Both the position numbers and the translations under genes were made by a program. Shown in pieces: positions 39,492 through 47,719 of a DNA stretch of 64,000 nucleotides (positions are counted from its first letter, which is position 1; the number at the start of each line of letters is the position of its first letter). Where the stretch lies: assembly GCA_963826695.1 (NCBI GenBank), contig CAWGXZ010000001.1, positions 310,001 through 374,000 of the forward strand, written 5' to 3'. The notes beneath the pieces were generated by a model. It did not search any database. It was not told the origin of the DNA and saw only the letters and a program-made list of their open reading frames with translations. The DNA comes from CAWGXZ01 sp963826695. Its GTDB lineage: Bacteria > Pseudomonadota > Gammaproteobacteria > Burkholderiales > Burkholderiaceae_C.

Positions 39492-40700
39492 ATGGACCTG
39501 AGTTTCACGCCCGAAGAAGAGGCCTTCCGCACCGAGGTGCGGCAGTTCCTCTCCGACGAACTCGCCCCCGAGCTCTCGGAGACGGTGCGCACCGGCCGCC
39601 ACCTGAGCAAGGCCGACATGCAGGCCTGGCACGCCACGCTCAACCGCCGCGGCTGGCTGGCCAACCACTGGCCCGAGCAGTACGGCGGGCCGGGCTGGAA
39701 CGCGGTGCAGAAGTTCATCTTCGAGCACGAGTGCGCGCTGGCCTACGCGCCGCGCATCGTGCCCTTCGGCGTGAACATGCTCGGCCCGGTGCTGATCAAG
39801 TACGGCAACGAGGCGCAGAAGCGGTACTGGCTGCCGCGCATCCTCGACGGCGCCGACTGGTGGTGCCAGGGCTACTCGGAGCCGGGTGCGGGCTCGGACC
39901 TGGCTGCGGTCAAGACCAGTGCGATCCGCGGCAGCGACGCGCAGGGCGAGCACTACCTGGTCAACGGCCAGAAGACCTGGACCACGCTGGGCCAGCACGC
40001 CAACATGATCTTCTGCCTGGTGCGCACCGACCGCGAGGCGAAGAAGCAGGAGGGCATCAGCTTCCTGCTCGTCGACATGAACACCCCCGGCGTCGACGTG
40101 CGGCCGATCATCACGCTCGACGGCGAGCACGAGGTCAACGAGGTGTTCTTCACCGACGTGCGCGTGCCGGTCGAGAACCTGGTGGGCGAGGAGAACAAGG
40201 GCTGGACCTGCGCCAAGTACCTGCTGACCTACGAGCGCACCAACATCGCGGGCGTGGGCTTCTCGGACGCGGCGCTGGCGCGGCTGAAGAACGCTGCGGC
40301 CACGCAGCGCAAGAACGGCAAGCCGCTCGCCGAAGACCCGGGCTTTGCCGCGCGCCTCGCGCGAGTCGAGATCGAGCTCGAGAACATGAAGACCACCAAC
40401 CTGCGCGTGATCGCGGCGGTGGCTGGCGGCGGCGTGCCCGGCGCCGAAAGCTCGATGCTCAAGGTGCGCGGCACGCAGATCCGCCAGGAGATCTCGTCGC
40501 TCGCGCGCCGCGCGATGGGGCCCTACGCGCAGCCGTTCGTCGCCGAGGCGCTCGAGCCCGGCTTCAGCGGCGATCCGGTGGGCCCGGCCGAGGCCGCATC
40601 GGCCGCAGCGCACTACTTCAACAACCGCAAGCTGTCGATCTTCGGCGGCTCCAACGAGATCCAGCGCATCATCATCTCCAAGATGATCCTGGGTCTCTGA
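39492..40700 (+). CDS. Acyl-CoA dehydrogenase, large subunit (PimC-like)
   Basis: A 402-residue flavoprotein of the acyl-CoA dehydrogenase family, introducing an alpha-beta double bond into acyl-CoA and passing electrons to ETF. Domains in order: N-terminal helical (PEEEAFRTEVRQFLSDEL), middle beta (CQGYSEPGAGSDLAAVKT, NGQKTWTTLGQ) and C-terminal helical (AHYFNNRKLSIFGGSNEIQR). Next to it lies a second, smaller dehydrogenase gene. Such pairs, as in pimC-pimD of Rhodopseudomonas and the steroid FadE pairs, form heteromeric enzymes. It follows the thiolase by 15 bases and precedes its partner by 13. Confidence 0.93.
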   Translation: MDLSFTPEEEAFRTEVRQFLSDELAPELSETVRTGRHLSKADMQAWHATLNRRGWLANHWPEQYGGPGWNAVQKFIFEHECALAYAPRIVPFGVNMLGPVLIKYGNEAQKRYWLPRILDGADWWCQGYSEPGAGSDLAAVKTSAIRGSDAQGEHYLVNGQKTWTTLGQHANMIFCLVRTDREAKKQEGISFLLVDMNTPGVDVRPIITLDGEHEVNEVFFTDVRVPVENLVGEENKGWTCAKYLLTYERTNIAGVGFSDAALARLKNAAATQRKNGKPLAEDPGFAARLARVEIELENMKTTNLRVIAAVAGGGVPGAESSMLKVRGTQIRQEISSLARRAMGPYAQPFVAEALEPGFSGDPVGPAEAASAAAHYFNNRKLSIFGGSNEIQRIIISKMILGL

Positions 40701-40713
40701 GCGAAGGACGACC

Positions 40714-42051
40714 ATGAACTTCGAACACACCGAAGACCGCCGCATGCTGGCGGACACGCTGGGCCGCTTCGTCAAGGAGCAGTACGACTTCGAGTCGCGC
40801 GACGCGATCGCGCGCTCGGCCGATGGCTGCAGCCCCGAACTCTGGCGCCAGTTCGCCGACCTGGGCGTCATCGGCGCGCTCTTCGACGAGGCGCATGGCG
40901 GCTTCGGCGGCGCCGGCTTCGACATCAGCGTGGTCTTCGAGGCGCTGGGCCAGGGCCTGGTGGTCGAGCCCTTCCTCGGCGCGCTGATGGCCGGCGAGGC
41001 GCTCGCCGCCGCGGGCAGCGACGCGCAGCGCGCGCTGCTCGACGACATCATCGGCGGCACGCAGATCGTCGCCTTTGCCCACGGCGAGCCCGAGTCGCGC
41101 TACGAGCTGCCGCTGGTGCAGACCAGCGCACGCCGCAGCGGCGAGGGCTGGGTAATGGACGGCGCCAAGGCCGTCGTTCACCAGGCCGAGACGGCCGACG
41201 TGTTCGTCGTCTCGGCGCGCACCTCGGGCGCAACGGACGACGAGGCGGGCATTTCGCTGTTCGTCGTCGACCGCAACGCGGCGGGCCTCGCGCTGCGCGG
41301 CTACCCGCTCATCGACGGCGGGCGTGCGGCCGAGCTCACGCTCACGGGCGTCGAGCTGCCGGCCGACGCGCTGCTGGGCACCGAGGGCGAGGGCTACGCG
41401 GTGATCGAGCGCGCCACCGGTCGCGGCATCCTGGCGCTGTGTGCCGAGGCCATCGGTGCCATGGACGCGGCCAAGGCCGCCACGCTCGAGTACCTGCAGA
41501 CGCGCAAGCAGTTCGGCGTGGTGATCGGCAGCTTCCAGGCGCTGCAGCACCGCATGGCCGACCTGCTGATCGAGATCGAGCAGGCACGCTCGTCGGTGAT
41601 CAATGCCGCGGCCGCACTCGACGCCGACCGCCGCACGCGCGAGCGCGCGCTTTCGGCGGCCAAGATGACGATCGGCCGCGTCGGCGTGCTCGTCGCCGAG
41701 GAATGCATCCAGCTGCACGGCGGCATCGGCATGACGTGGGAGCTGCCGCTGGCGCACTACGCCAAGCGGCTGGTCATGATCGACCACCTGCTCGGTGATG
41801 AGGACCACCACCTCGAGCGCTACATCGCGCTGGGGGGTCTGACGCGAAAGCCCACCCCCGAGCGGCTTACGCCGCTCCCCCTCGAGGGGCGAGTCGGACG
41901 AGGAACATGCGGACTGCTCCCCTACGAGCGCCAGCCGTGTCCTCACCGCTGGCGCCACCAGCGGGCCGGCGAAGCCGGACCCGCGGTGGCCGCTCGAAGC
42001 GTTGGCTTCATGCGCGTGGGTGGGTCGCGCGAAGGTGGAGCACTGACATGA
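40714..42051 (+). CDS. Acyl-CoA dehydrogenase, small subunit (PimD-like), read through its probable stop
   Basis: A member of the acyl-CoA dehydrogenase family that begins MNFEHTEDRRMLADTLGRFV and has the C-terminal helical region AVIERATGRGILALCAEAIG and ECIQLHGGIGMTWELPLAHY. It lacks some of the flavin contacts of the large subunit, as usual for such pairs. The family sequence ends at ERYIALG. Here a GGGGGG run at 41832-41837 shifts the frame; with one G fewer the protein stops at TGA 41840-41842 after about 375 residues. The annotated frame instead runs on for 70 low-complexity residues through a hairpin repeat. The natural end is therefore probably 41842. Confidence 0.87.
   Translation: MNFEHTEDRRMLADTLGRFVKEQYDFESRDAIARSADGCSPELWRQFADLGVIGALFDEAHGGFGGAGFDISVVFEALGQGLVVEPFLGALMAGEALAAAGSDAQRALLDDIIGGTQIVAFAHGEPESRYELPLVQTSARRSGEGWVMDGAKAVVHQAETADVFVVSARTSGATDDEAGISLFVVDRNAAGLALRGYPLIDGGRAAELTLTGVELPADALLGTEGEGYAVIERATGRGILALCAEAIGAMDAAKAATLEYLQTRKQFGVVIGSFQALQHRMADLLIEIEQARSSVINAAAALDADRRTRERALSAAKMTIGRVGVLVAEECIQLHGGIGMTWELPLAHYAKRLVMIDHLLGDEDHHLERYIALGGLTRKPTPERLTPLPLEGRVGRGTCGLLPYERQPCPHRWRHQRAGEAGPAVAARSVGFMRVGGSREGGALT
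41854..41890. repeat. Compact palindromic element (two adjoining inverted repeats)
   Basis: GAGCGGC-TTAC-GCCGCTC (7 base pairs, 4-base loop) is directly followed by the 12-base palindrome CCCCTCGAGGGG. The pair stands in the 205-base gap between the probable acyl-CoA dehydrogenase stop and the next gene. Elements of this look are common between genes in Comamonadaceae-type genomes (recalled, not checked here). It may act as a messenger stabiliser or terminator inside the operon. Confidence 0.6.
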
Positions 42052-42081
42052 ACGCGAGGCCACTCGCAGCGCCGCAGCGCG

Positions 42082-42873
42082 GTGCTCCGCCGCCGCGATG
42101 GCGCGGTGCTCGTGCTCGTCAACAACAACCCGTCGGCTCGCAACGCCACCTCGCCCGAGATGTATGCGGGGCTCGCCGCGGGGCTGGCCGACGCGGCCGC
42201 CGACGCGACGGTCGGCGCGGTCGTCGTCACCGGCGCCGGCGGCTTCTTCTGCGCGGGCGGCAACCTCAAGCGCCTGGCCACACGGCGCGAGCTGCCGCTG
42301 GCCGAGCGGCGCGCGCAGATCGAGGGCCTGCACGGCCTGATCCGCGCGATCCGCGATTGCCCCAAGCCGGTCGTCGCGGCGGTCGAAGGCGGCGCCGCGG
42401 GAGCGGGCCTGTCGATCGCGCTGGCGTGCGACCTGCTGGTCTCCGCGCGCGACGCCTTCTACGCCGTCGCCTACGTCAAGGTGGGGCTGAGCCCCGATGG
42501 CGGCGCGACCGCGTTCCTGGCCGAGTTCGTCTCGCGCCAGCTGCTCACCGAGTTCTGCCTGACGGGCGAGCGGGTGCCGGCCGGGCGTTTGCATGCGCTG
42601 GGTGCCGTCAACCGGCTGGTCGATGCGGGCGCCGCCGAATCGGAGGCGGTGCGACTGGCCGCGCGCCTGGCCGAAGGCCCCGCGCGGGCGATGGCGCGCA
42701 TCAAGGCGCTGTGCCGCGCGGCGCCGGGTGCCAGCCTGGCGGCGCAACTCGACCTCGAAGCCGACCGGATGGCCGAGTCGCTCGGCGACGACGAGGCGGC
42801 CGAGGGCATCGCCGCCTTCTTCGCCAAGCGGTCCGCCGACTTCGCCGCGCTGCGCGTGCGCGGCCTGGTCTGA
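42082..42873 (+). CDS. Enoyl-CoA hydratase/isomerase family protein (PimE-like)
   Basis: A 263-residue crotonase. The oxyanion-hole segments are TGAGGFFCAGGNLKRLA and GGAAGAGLSIALACDLLV, and a hydratase-type loop KVGLSPDGGATAFLAEFVSR is present. The usual hydratase Glu pair is partly replaced (GLSPDGG), so isomerase or another crotonase activity is possible. The literal frame must start at GTG 42082, which has no ribosome site. An ATG at 42048 is preceded by GGTGGAG but is in another frame. Skipping one base in CAGCGCGGTGC (about 42,076-42,083) would join MNARPLAAPQR to the crotonase frame, the likely natural start. Confidence 0.85.
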   Translation: MLRRRDGAVLVLVNNNPSARNATSPEMYAGLAAGLADAAADATVGAVVVTGAGGFFCAGGNLKRLATRRELPLAERRAQIEGLHGLIRAIRDCPKPVVAAVEGGAAGAGLSIALACDLLVSARDAFYAVAYVKVGLSPDGGATAFLAEFVSRQLLTEFCLTGERVPAGRLHALGAVNRLVDAGAAESEAVRLAARLAEGPARAMARIKALCRAAPGASLAAQLDLEADRMAESLGDDEAAEGIAAFFAKRSADFAALRVRGLV

Positions 42874-42988
42874 CGCGGCCTCGCAGCCGCACACGCCGCA
42901 GCGCACCGCCCGCCTTTCACGTTCGCGCCTCGGTCGGCACCGCCGCCCGGGGGTCGCATACCCGCTTTCCTTCGCACTGGCCCACACC

Positions 42989-43996
42989 ATGACCCACTCG
43001 AACCGCTCCACCCCGTCCTTGCGCCGCCGCAGCCTGCTCGCACTGGCCGCCGCATTGCCCGCCCTGGTCGCCACCGGCGCGGTGCAGGCGCAGGCCTGGC
43101 CCGACAAGATCATCAAGCTCGTCGTTCCCTTCCCGCCAGGCGGCCCCACCGACACGGCCGCGCGCATCATCGGCGAGAAGCTGGGCGAGGGCCTCAAGCA
43201 GCAGGTGATCATCGAGAACCGCTCGGGCGCCTCGGGCACCATCGGCGCGGCCGCGGTCGCCAAGGCGCCTGCCGACGGCTACACGATCATGATGCTGGCC
43301 ACGCCCACGCTGCTGGCGCCGCACATGTACTCGGTCAAGGGCTACGACCTGTTCAAGGACTTCGTGCCGATCGCGACCGCGTACGAATTGCCGATCGTCA
43401 TGGTCGTCAACCCGGCCGTGATGCCCGACGTGAGCAGCCTGCAGCAGCTGCTGGCCCAGGCCAAGGCACAGCCCGGCAAGATCAGCTACACCAGCTCGGG
43501 CAAGGGCAGCTACGGCCACCTGTCGACCGAGATGATGAAGAGCCTGGGCGGTTTCGACATGCAGCACGTGCCCTACCGCGGCAGCTCGCCGGCGGTGGCC
43601 GACGTGCTGGGCGGGCAGGTGCCGGTGATGTTCGCCGACCTGGTGAGCGTGCTGCAGCACATCAAGTCGGGCAAGCTGCGCGCGATCGCGGTCGGCTCGA
43701 TCAAGCGCCTGCCCGCGCTGCCCGAGGTGAAGACCGTCGCCGAGCAGGGCTTCCCCGGCTACGACGCCGTATCGTGGGGCGGCATTTCGGCGCCGGCCGG
43801 CACGCCCAAGGAGGTGGTGGCCCGCCTGAGCGAGGAAGTCAAGCGCGTGCTCGCCGACAAGGACGTGGCCCAGCGAATGGAAGTCGCCGGTGCGTACGCG
43901 CACTACCAGAGCCCCGACGAGCTGGCGCGCCGCATGCGCCACGATTTCGACGTCTGGGGCAAGCTGATCCGCGACCGTCGCATCAGCGCCGACTGA
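42989..43996 (+). CDS. Bug/TctC-family periplasmic solute receptor 1
   Basis: A 335-residue tripartite tricarboxylate transporter-type receptor (Bug family). A signal peptide (LLALAAALPALVATGAVQAQ) is followed by the family opening AWPDKIIKLVVPFPPGGPTD and the middle motif ISYTSSGKGSYGHLSTEMMK. Bug proteins bind carboxylates; relatives such as AdpC bind adipate and TphC terephthalate. Lying between the hydratase and CoA-ligase genes, it probably captures the acid degraded by this cluster. The membrane partners TctA/TctB are not in the window. The start at 42989 (MTHSNRSTP) begins the signal peptide; the longer open frame is antisense-like noise. Confidence 0.92.
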   Translation: MTHSNRSTPSLRRRSLLALAAALPALVATGAVQAQAWPDKIIKLVVPFPPGGPTDTAARIIGEKLGEGLKQQVIIENRSGASGTIGAAAVAKAPADGYTIMMLATPTLLAPHMYSVKGYDLFKDFVPIATAYELPIVMVVNPAVMPDVSSLQQLLAQAKAQPGKISYTSSGKGSYGHLSTEMMKSLGGFDMQHVPYRGSSPAVADVLGGQVPVMFADLVSVLQHIKSGKLRAIAVGSIKRLPALPEVKTVAEQGFPGYDAVSWGGISAPAGTPKEVVARLSEEVKRVLADKDVAQRMEVAGAYAHYQSPDELARRMRHDFDVWGKLIRDRRISAD

Positions 43997-44020
43997 AGAC
44001 CGTGCTCACGGAGGCAGCCC

Positions 44021-45955
44021 ATGCTTGCATCCACCCCCGCGCAGCGCCCCGCGCCACCGTTCGCCGCGCAGCACCCCATCCGCAGTGCGGACGACGTGCG
44101 CCGGCTCGAGGCCACGCCGCTCGCCGAGGCGCTGACGGTGCGCAGCACCTACGAGATCTTCCGCAATTCGGCCGCCGCCTTCGGTGAGCGCACCGCGCTC
44201 ACCTTCCTGCGCAGCGGCGATCCGGCCGACGCGCCCGAGCGCTGGAGCTACGCGGAACTGCTGGCGGGCATCCACCAGACGGCCAACGCGCTGCACGGCC
44301 TGGGTGTGCAGCCGGGCGATGCGGTGGCGATCCTGCTGCCCGCGTGCATCGAATACCACCTGGCGCTGTGGGGCGGCGAGGCGGCGGCCATCGTGCAGCC
44401 GCTCAACCCGCTGCTGAGCGACGAGAAGCTGGCCTCGCTCATGCGCACCGCCGGCGCCCGCGTGCTGATCGCGTGGGGCGACGACAACGAGTCGGGCATC
44501 TGGTCGAAGGCGCTGCGCCTGCGCGAGGCGGTGCCCACGCTCACGCACGTGCTGCGCGTCGCGCCGCACGGCGAGGCTGCGCCGCCGCTGCTGGCCGACG
44601 GCGTCGTCGACTTCCACGCGCTGCGCAGCACGCAGCGCAGCGACGCGCTGGCCAGCGGCCGCGACATCGCGCCCGAGGACATCGCCGCCTACTTCCACAC
44701 CGGCGGCACCACCGGCGCGCCCAAGCTCGCGCGCCACAGCCATGGCGCGCAGGTCTACACGGCGTGGGCCTGCGTGCAGCTGCAGGGCGTGCGCGCGGGC
44801 GAGGTCACGATCAACGGCTATCCGCTGTTCCACGTCGCGGGCGTGTTGCCGGCTTCGCTCACCGCGCTGTCGGCCGGGCTCGAGACGGTCATCCCGACCA
44901 CCGCCCTGCTGAGGAACCGCGAGGTGCTCGCCAACTACTGGCGGCTGGTCGAGCGCTACCGGCCGAGCTCGCTTTCGGCCGTGCCGACGGTGCTGGCCGC
45001 GCTGGCCAACGTGCCGCTCGACGGCGCCGACATCTCGTCGATCAGCTACTGCCGCACGGGTGCCGCGGCGCTGCCGCCCGAACTCGGCGCGCGCTTCGAA
45101 CGCCTGTTCGGCCTGCACGTGCACGAGAGCCTGGGCATGACCGAGATGGCGGGCATCTCGACCATCCGTCCGCCCGGCGTGCACGGCCCCGCGGGCTGCG
45201 TCGGCTTTCCGGTGCCGTATTCGCGCATGCGCATCGTCGCACTCGACGCGGCGGGCGGCGTCACCGGCCGCGACGTGCCGGCGGGCGAGCAGGGGATGGT
45301 GCTGTTCCAGGCGCCCAACGTGTTCTCGGGCTTTCTCGACCCCGCCGACAACGCCGCGGCGTTCACGCCCGACGGCTGGCTGATCACGGGCGACCTGGGC
45401 TGGCTCGACGGCGAGGGGCGGCTGAACCTGAGCGGCCGCTCGAAGGACCTGATCATCCGCAGCGGCCACAACATCGACCCCAAAGTGATCGAGGACGCGC
45501 TCGGCTCGCATCCGGCCGTGCAGCTGTGCGCTGCGGTGGGCGCGCCCGACGCCTACGCCGGCGAGCTGCCGGTGGTCTACGCCACGCTGGTGCCGGGCGC
45601 CGAGGCCAGCGAGGACGAGCTGCTGGCGTGGACCGCCGCGCGCGTCGACGAGGCGCCCGCCAGGCCGAAGTCGGTGTGCATCATCGAGCACATGCCCATG
45701 ACCAACGTGGGCAAGATCTACAAGCCCGAGCTGCGGCTGCTGGCCGCGCAGGCCGTCGCGGCCCGGCTCGTCGCCGGCGTCTGCCACGCCGCCGGCGTGA
45801 ACACGCTGCCGCAGCTGCAGCTCGACGCCACGCAGCAGCGCGTGGTGGTGCGAATCGACGACGCGGCGCTCGGCGATGCAGCCCCCGCGCTGCACGCGCA
45901 ACTGCAGGCCGCGCTCGAACCGTGGCCCTTCAAGTTCGAGCTGAGCAGCAGATGA
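44021..45955 (+). CDS. Acyl-CoA synthetase (AMP-forming)
   Basis: A 644-residue ANL-superfamily ligase that activates a carboxylic acid to its CoA thioester through an acyl-adenylate. The P-loop is AYFHTGGTTGAPKLARHSH. The adenylation core shows ESLGMTEMAGI and the hinge region GWLITGDLGWLDGEGRLNLS. The C-terminal lysine motif is PMTNVGKIYKPEL. At 644 residues it is longer than PimA-like ligases (about 560), owing to extra sequence after the catalytic lysine. Within this cluster it would start degradation of the imported acid. The substrate is unknown. Confidence 0.92.
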   Translation: MLASTPAQRPAPPFAAQHPIRSADDVRRLEATPLAEALTVRSTYEIFRNSAAAFGERTALTFLRSGDPADAPERWSYAELLAGIHQTANALHGLGVQPGDAVAILLPACIEYHLALWGGEAAAIVQPLNPLLSDEKLASLMRTAGARVLIAWGDDNESGIWSKALRLREAVPTLTHVLRVAPHGEAAPPLLADGVVDFHALRSTQRSDALASGRDIAPEDIAAYFHTGGTTGAPKLARHSHGAQVYTAWACVQLQGVRAGEVTINGYPLFHVAGVLPASLTALSAGLETVIPTTALLRNREVLANYWRLVERYRPSSLSAVPTVLAALANVPLDGADISSISYCRTGAAALPPELGARFERLFGLHVHESLGMTEMAGISTIRPPGVHGPAGCVGFPVPYSRMRIVALDAAGGVTGRDVPAGEQGMVLFQAPNVFSGFLDPADNAAAFTPDGWLITGDLGWLDGEGRLNLSGRSKDLIIRSGHNIDPKVIEDALGSHPAVQLCAAVGAPDAYAGELPVVYATLVPGAEASEDELLAWTAARVDEAPARPKSVCIIEHMPMTNVGKIYKPELRLLAAQAVAARLVAGVCHAAGVNTLPQLQLDATQQRVVVRIDDAALGDAAPALHAQLQAALEPWPFKFELSSR

Positions 45956-46028
45956 ACGCCGTCCGCCCGCCACCCAGCACCGGCGCCTCGCTCGACCGAG
46001 CGCCCCGTCGATCCGATGAAACCGAGAG

Positions 46029-46121
46029 AACAAGGATCCCGAGGCGCCGATCTTCAGCGTCGCCGACCACGGCCTCGAGGCCGACCTGTTCACCGCCGTA
46101 CCGGAACTGGTGAATGCGCTC
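46029..46121 (+). pseudogene. Remnant of etfA (electron transfer flavoprotein alpha, last ~30 codons)
   Basis: Reading from 46029, the sequence gives NKDPEAPIFSVADHGLEADL followed by FTAVPELVNAL. This is the well-known C-terminal end of EtfA (the FAD-contact region). A TGA lies four codons upstream in the same frame, and the rest of etfA and etfB are absent. The usual stop is lost, so the frame runs on into the acyl-CoA dehydrogenase gene downstream. It looks like the scar of a deletion that removed the electron-acceptor genes once located here. Confidence 0.75.
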
Positions 46122-46169
46122 CGACGTTGCACGCTTCCCAACCCCACAACCACCCCACAGGAGACTGGC

Positions 46170-47366
46170 ATGAGTTCCTCCCCCGCCTCGAAAGCCCGAT
46201 TTCATTGGGACGACCCGTTCTTGCTCGATTCGCAACTCACCGACGACGAGCGCATGGTGCGCGACGCCGCCAGCGCCTACTGCCAGGACCGGCTCGCGCC
46301 GCGTGTCGTCGACGCGTTCCGCAACCACACCACCGACCCCGGGATCTTTCGCGAGATGGGCGAGCTCGGCCTGCTCGGCCCGACCATTCCCGAGCAGTAC
46401 GGCGGACCGGGCCTGCACTACGTCAGCTACGGCCTGATCGCGCGCGAGGTCGAGCGCGTCGACTCGGGCTACCGCTCGATGATGAGCGTGCAGTCCTCGC
46501 TGGTCATGGTGCCGATCTTCGAGTTCGGCAACGAGGCGACGAAGCAGAAATACCTGCCCAAGCTGGCGACCGGCGAATGGATCGGCTGCTTCGGCCTGAC
46601 CGAGCCCGACCACGGCTCCGACCCCGGCAGCATGGTGACGCGCGCCCGCAAGGTGGCGGGCGGCTACAGCCTCACCGGCAACAAGATGTGGATCAGCAAC
46701 TCGCCGATCGCCGACGTGTTCGTCATCTGGGCGAAGGACGACGAGGGCCAGATTCGCGGCTTCGTGCTCGACAAGGGCGCCAAGGGCCTGTCGGCGCCGG
46801 TCATCCATGGCAAGGTGGGTTTGTGCGCCAGCATCACCGGCGAGGTGGTGATGGACAACGTGTTCTGTCCCGAGGAGAACGCGTTCCCGGACGTGCGCGG
46901 CCTGAAGGGCCCGTTTACCTGCCTCAACAGCGCGCGCTTCGGCATCGCGTGGGGCACGCTCGGCGCGGCCGAGGACTGCTACCAGCGGGCGCGCCAGTAT
47001 GTGCTCGACCGCAAGCAGTTCGGGCGGCCGCTGGCTGCGAACCAGCTGATCCAGAAGAAGCTGGCCGACATGCTGACCGAGATCACGCTGGGCCTGCAGG
47101 GATGCCTGCGGCTCGGCCGCATGCGCGAGGAAGGCATCGCCGCAGTCGAGCTGACCTCGATCGTCAAGCGCAACTCCTGCGGCAAGTCGCTCGACATCGC
47201 CCGGCTGGCGCGCGACATGATGGGGGGCAACGGCATCTCCGACGAGTTCGGCGTCGCGCGCCACCTGGTCAACCTCGAGGTGGTGAACACCTACGAGGGC
47301 ACGCACGACGTGCATGCGCTGATCCTGGGCCGGGCGATCACCGGCATCGCGGCGTTTTCGAACTGA
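46170..47366 (+). CDS. gcdH: Glutaryl-CoA dehydrogenase
   Basis: A 398-residue acyl-CoA dehydrogenase of the glutaryl-CoA type, which oxidises and decarboxylates glutaryl-CoA to crotonyl-CoA. Its start MSSSPASKARFHWDDPFLLD resembles other GCDHs. YRSMMSVQSSLVMVPIFEFG holds the arginine and serine that hold the glutaryl carboxylate. The catalytic base glutamate sits in VVNTYEGTHDVHALILGRA. A ribosome site (AGGAGA) supports the ATG at 46170; the longer frame from 46110 is the etfA remnant. With the class III CoA-transferase downstream, this is the usual glutarate-utilisation pair. Confidence 0.94.
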   Translation: MSSSPASKARFHWDDPFLLDSQLTDDERMVRDAASAYCQDRLAPRVVDAFRNHTTDPGIFREMGELGLLGPTIPEQYGGPGLHYVSYGLIAREVERVDSGYRSMMSVQSSLVMVPIFEFGNEATKQKYLPKLATGEWIGCFGLTEPDHGSDPGSMVTRARKVAGGYSLTGNKMWISNSPIADVFVIWAKDDEGQIRGFVLDKGAKGLSAPVIHGKVGLCASITGEVVMDNVFCPEENAFPDVRGLKGPFTCLNSARFGIAWGTLGAAEDCYQRARQYVLDRKQFGRPLAANQLIQKKLADMLTEITLGLQGCLRLGRMREEGIAAVELTSIVKRNSCGKSLDIARLARDMMGGNGISDEFGVARHLVNLEVVNTYEGTHDVHALILGRAITGIAAFSN

Positions 47367-47595
47367 GCGCGCGCCGACCCGCATTCCGGGGAATCACCGC
47401 CTGTGTCGATCACCCCGGCCCGCTCGGCATGCTGCGCATGCCGCACCGGCAGAAGTCGCCATGGGACCCGCTGAATGCGAGGAACAAGGCGCTGATCGAG
47501 CGCCTGGGGCTCTCGGCAAAATGAGATCATCCCGCAAGGCCCCCGGCCTTTGAAGGATTGGAAATTCCACGCCCTTTTTGCGCCAATGCCCGCAC
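47367..47595. other. Intergenic stretch without an assigned gene
   Basis: Between gcdH and the dehydrogenase remnant. One frame reads KSPWDPLNARNKALIERLGL before a stop at 47522-47524. It looks protein-like but could not be matched to a family and has no start or ribosome site. It may be the end of another decayed gene. Confidence 0.3.
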
Positions 47596-47601
47596 CGGGT
47601 T

Positions 47602-47691
47602 CCGGTCGGAGCGGCGGAAACGACAAGTGCAGTGGCGCAGTACTTCAACCACCGCAAGCTGTCGATCTTCGGTGGCTCTCGGTCTGACTGA
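47602..47691 (+). pseudogene. Remnant of an acyl-CoA dehydrogenase C-terminus
   Basis: Reading from 47602 gives PVGAAETTSAVAQYFNHRK and LSIFGGS, then RSD and a stop at 47689-47691. This parallels PVGPAEAASAAAHYFNNRK and LSIFGGSNEIQR in the dehydrogenase at 39492-40700. The helix after GGS has been deleted, leaving only a short tail. No start codon or other part of the gene is present. It lies 28 bases before a Bug receptor gene and implies that an extra dehydrogenase was lost. Confidence 0.75.
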
Positions 47692-47719
47692 CCCGGCGTT
47701 GATCGCCAAGGAGACCTCG

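Noticed and set aside
46110..46169. Longer gcdH start at 46110
   Set aside because: The extra residues continue the etfA remnant; the ATG at 46170 has a ribosome site and fits the family start.
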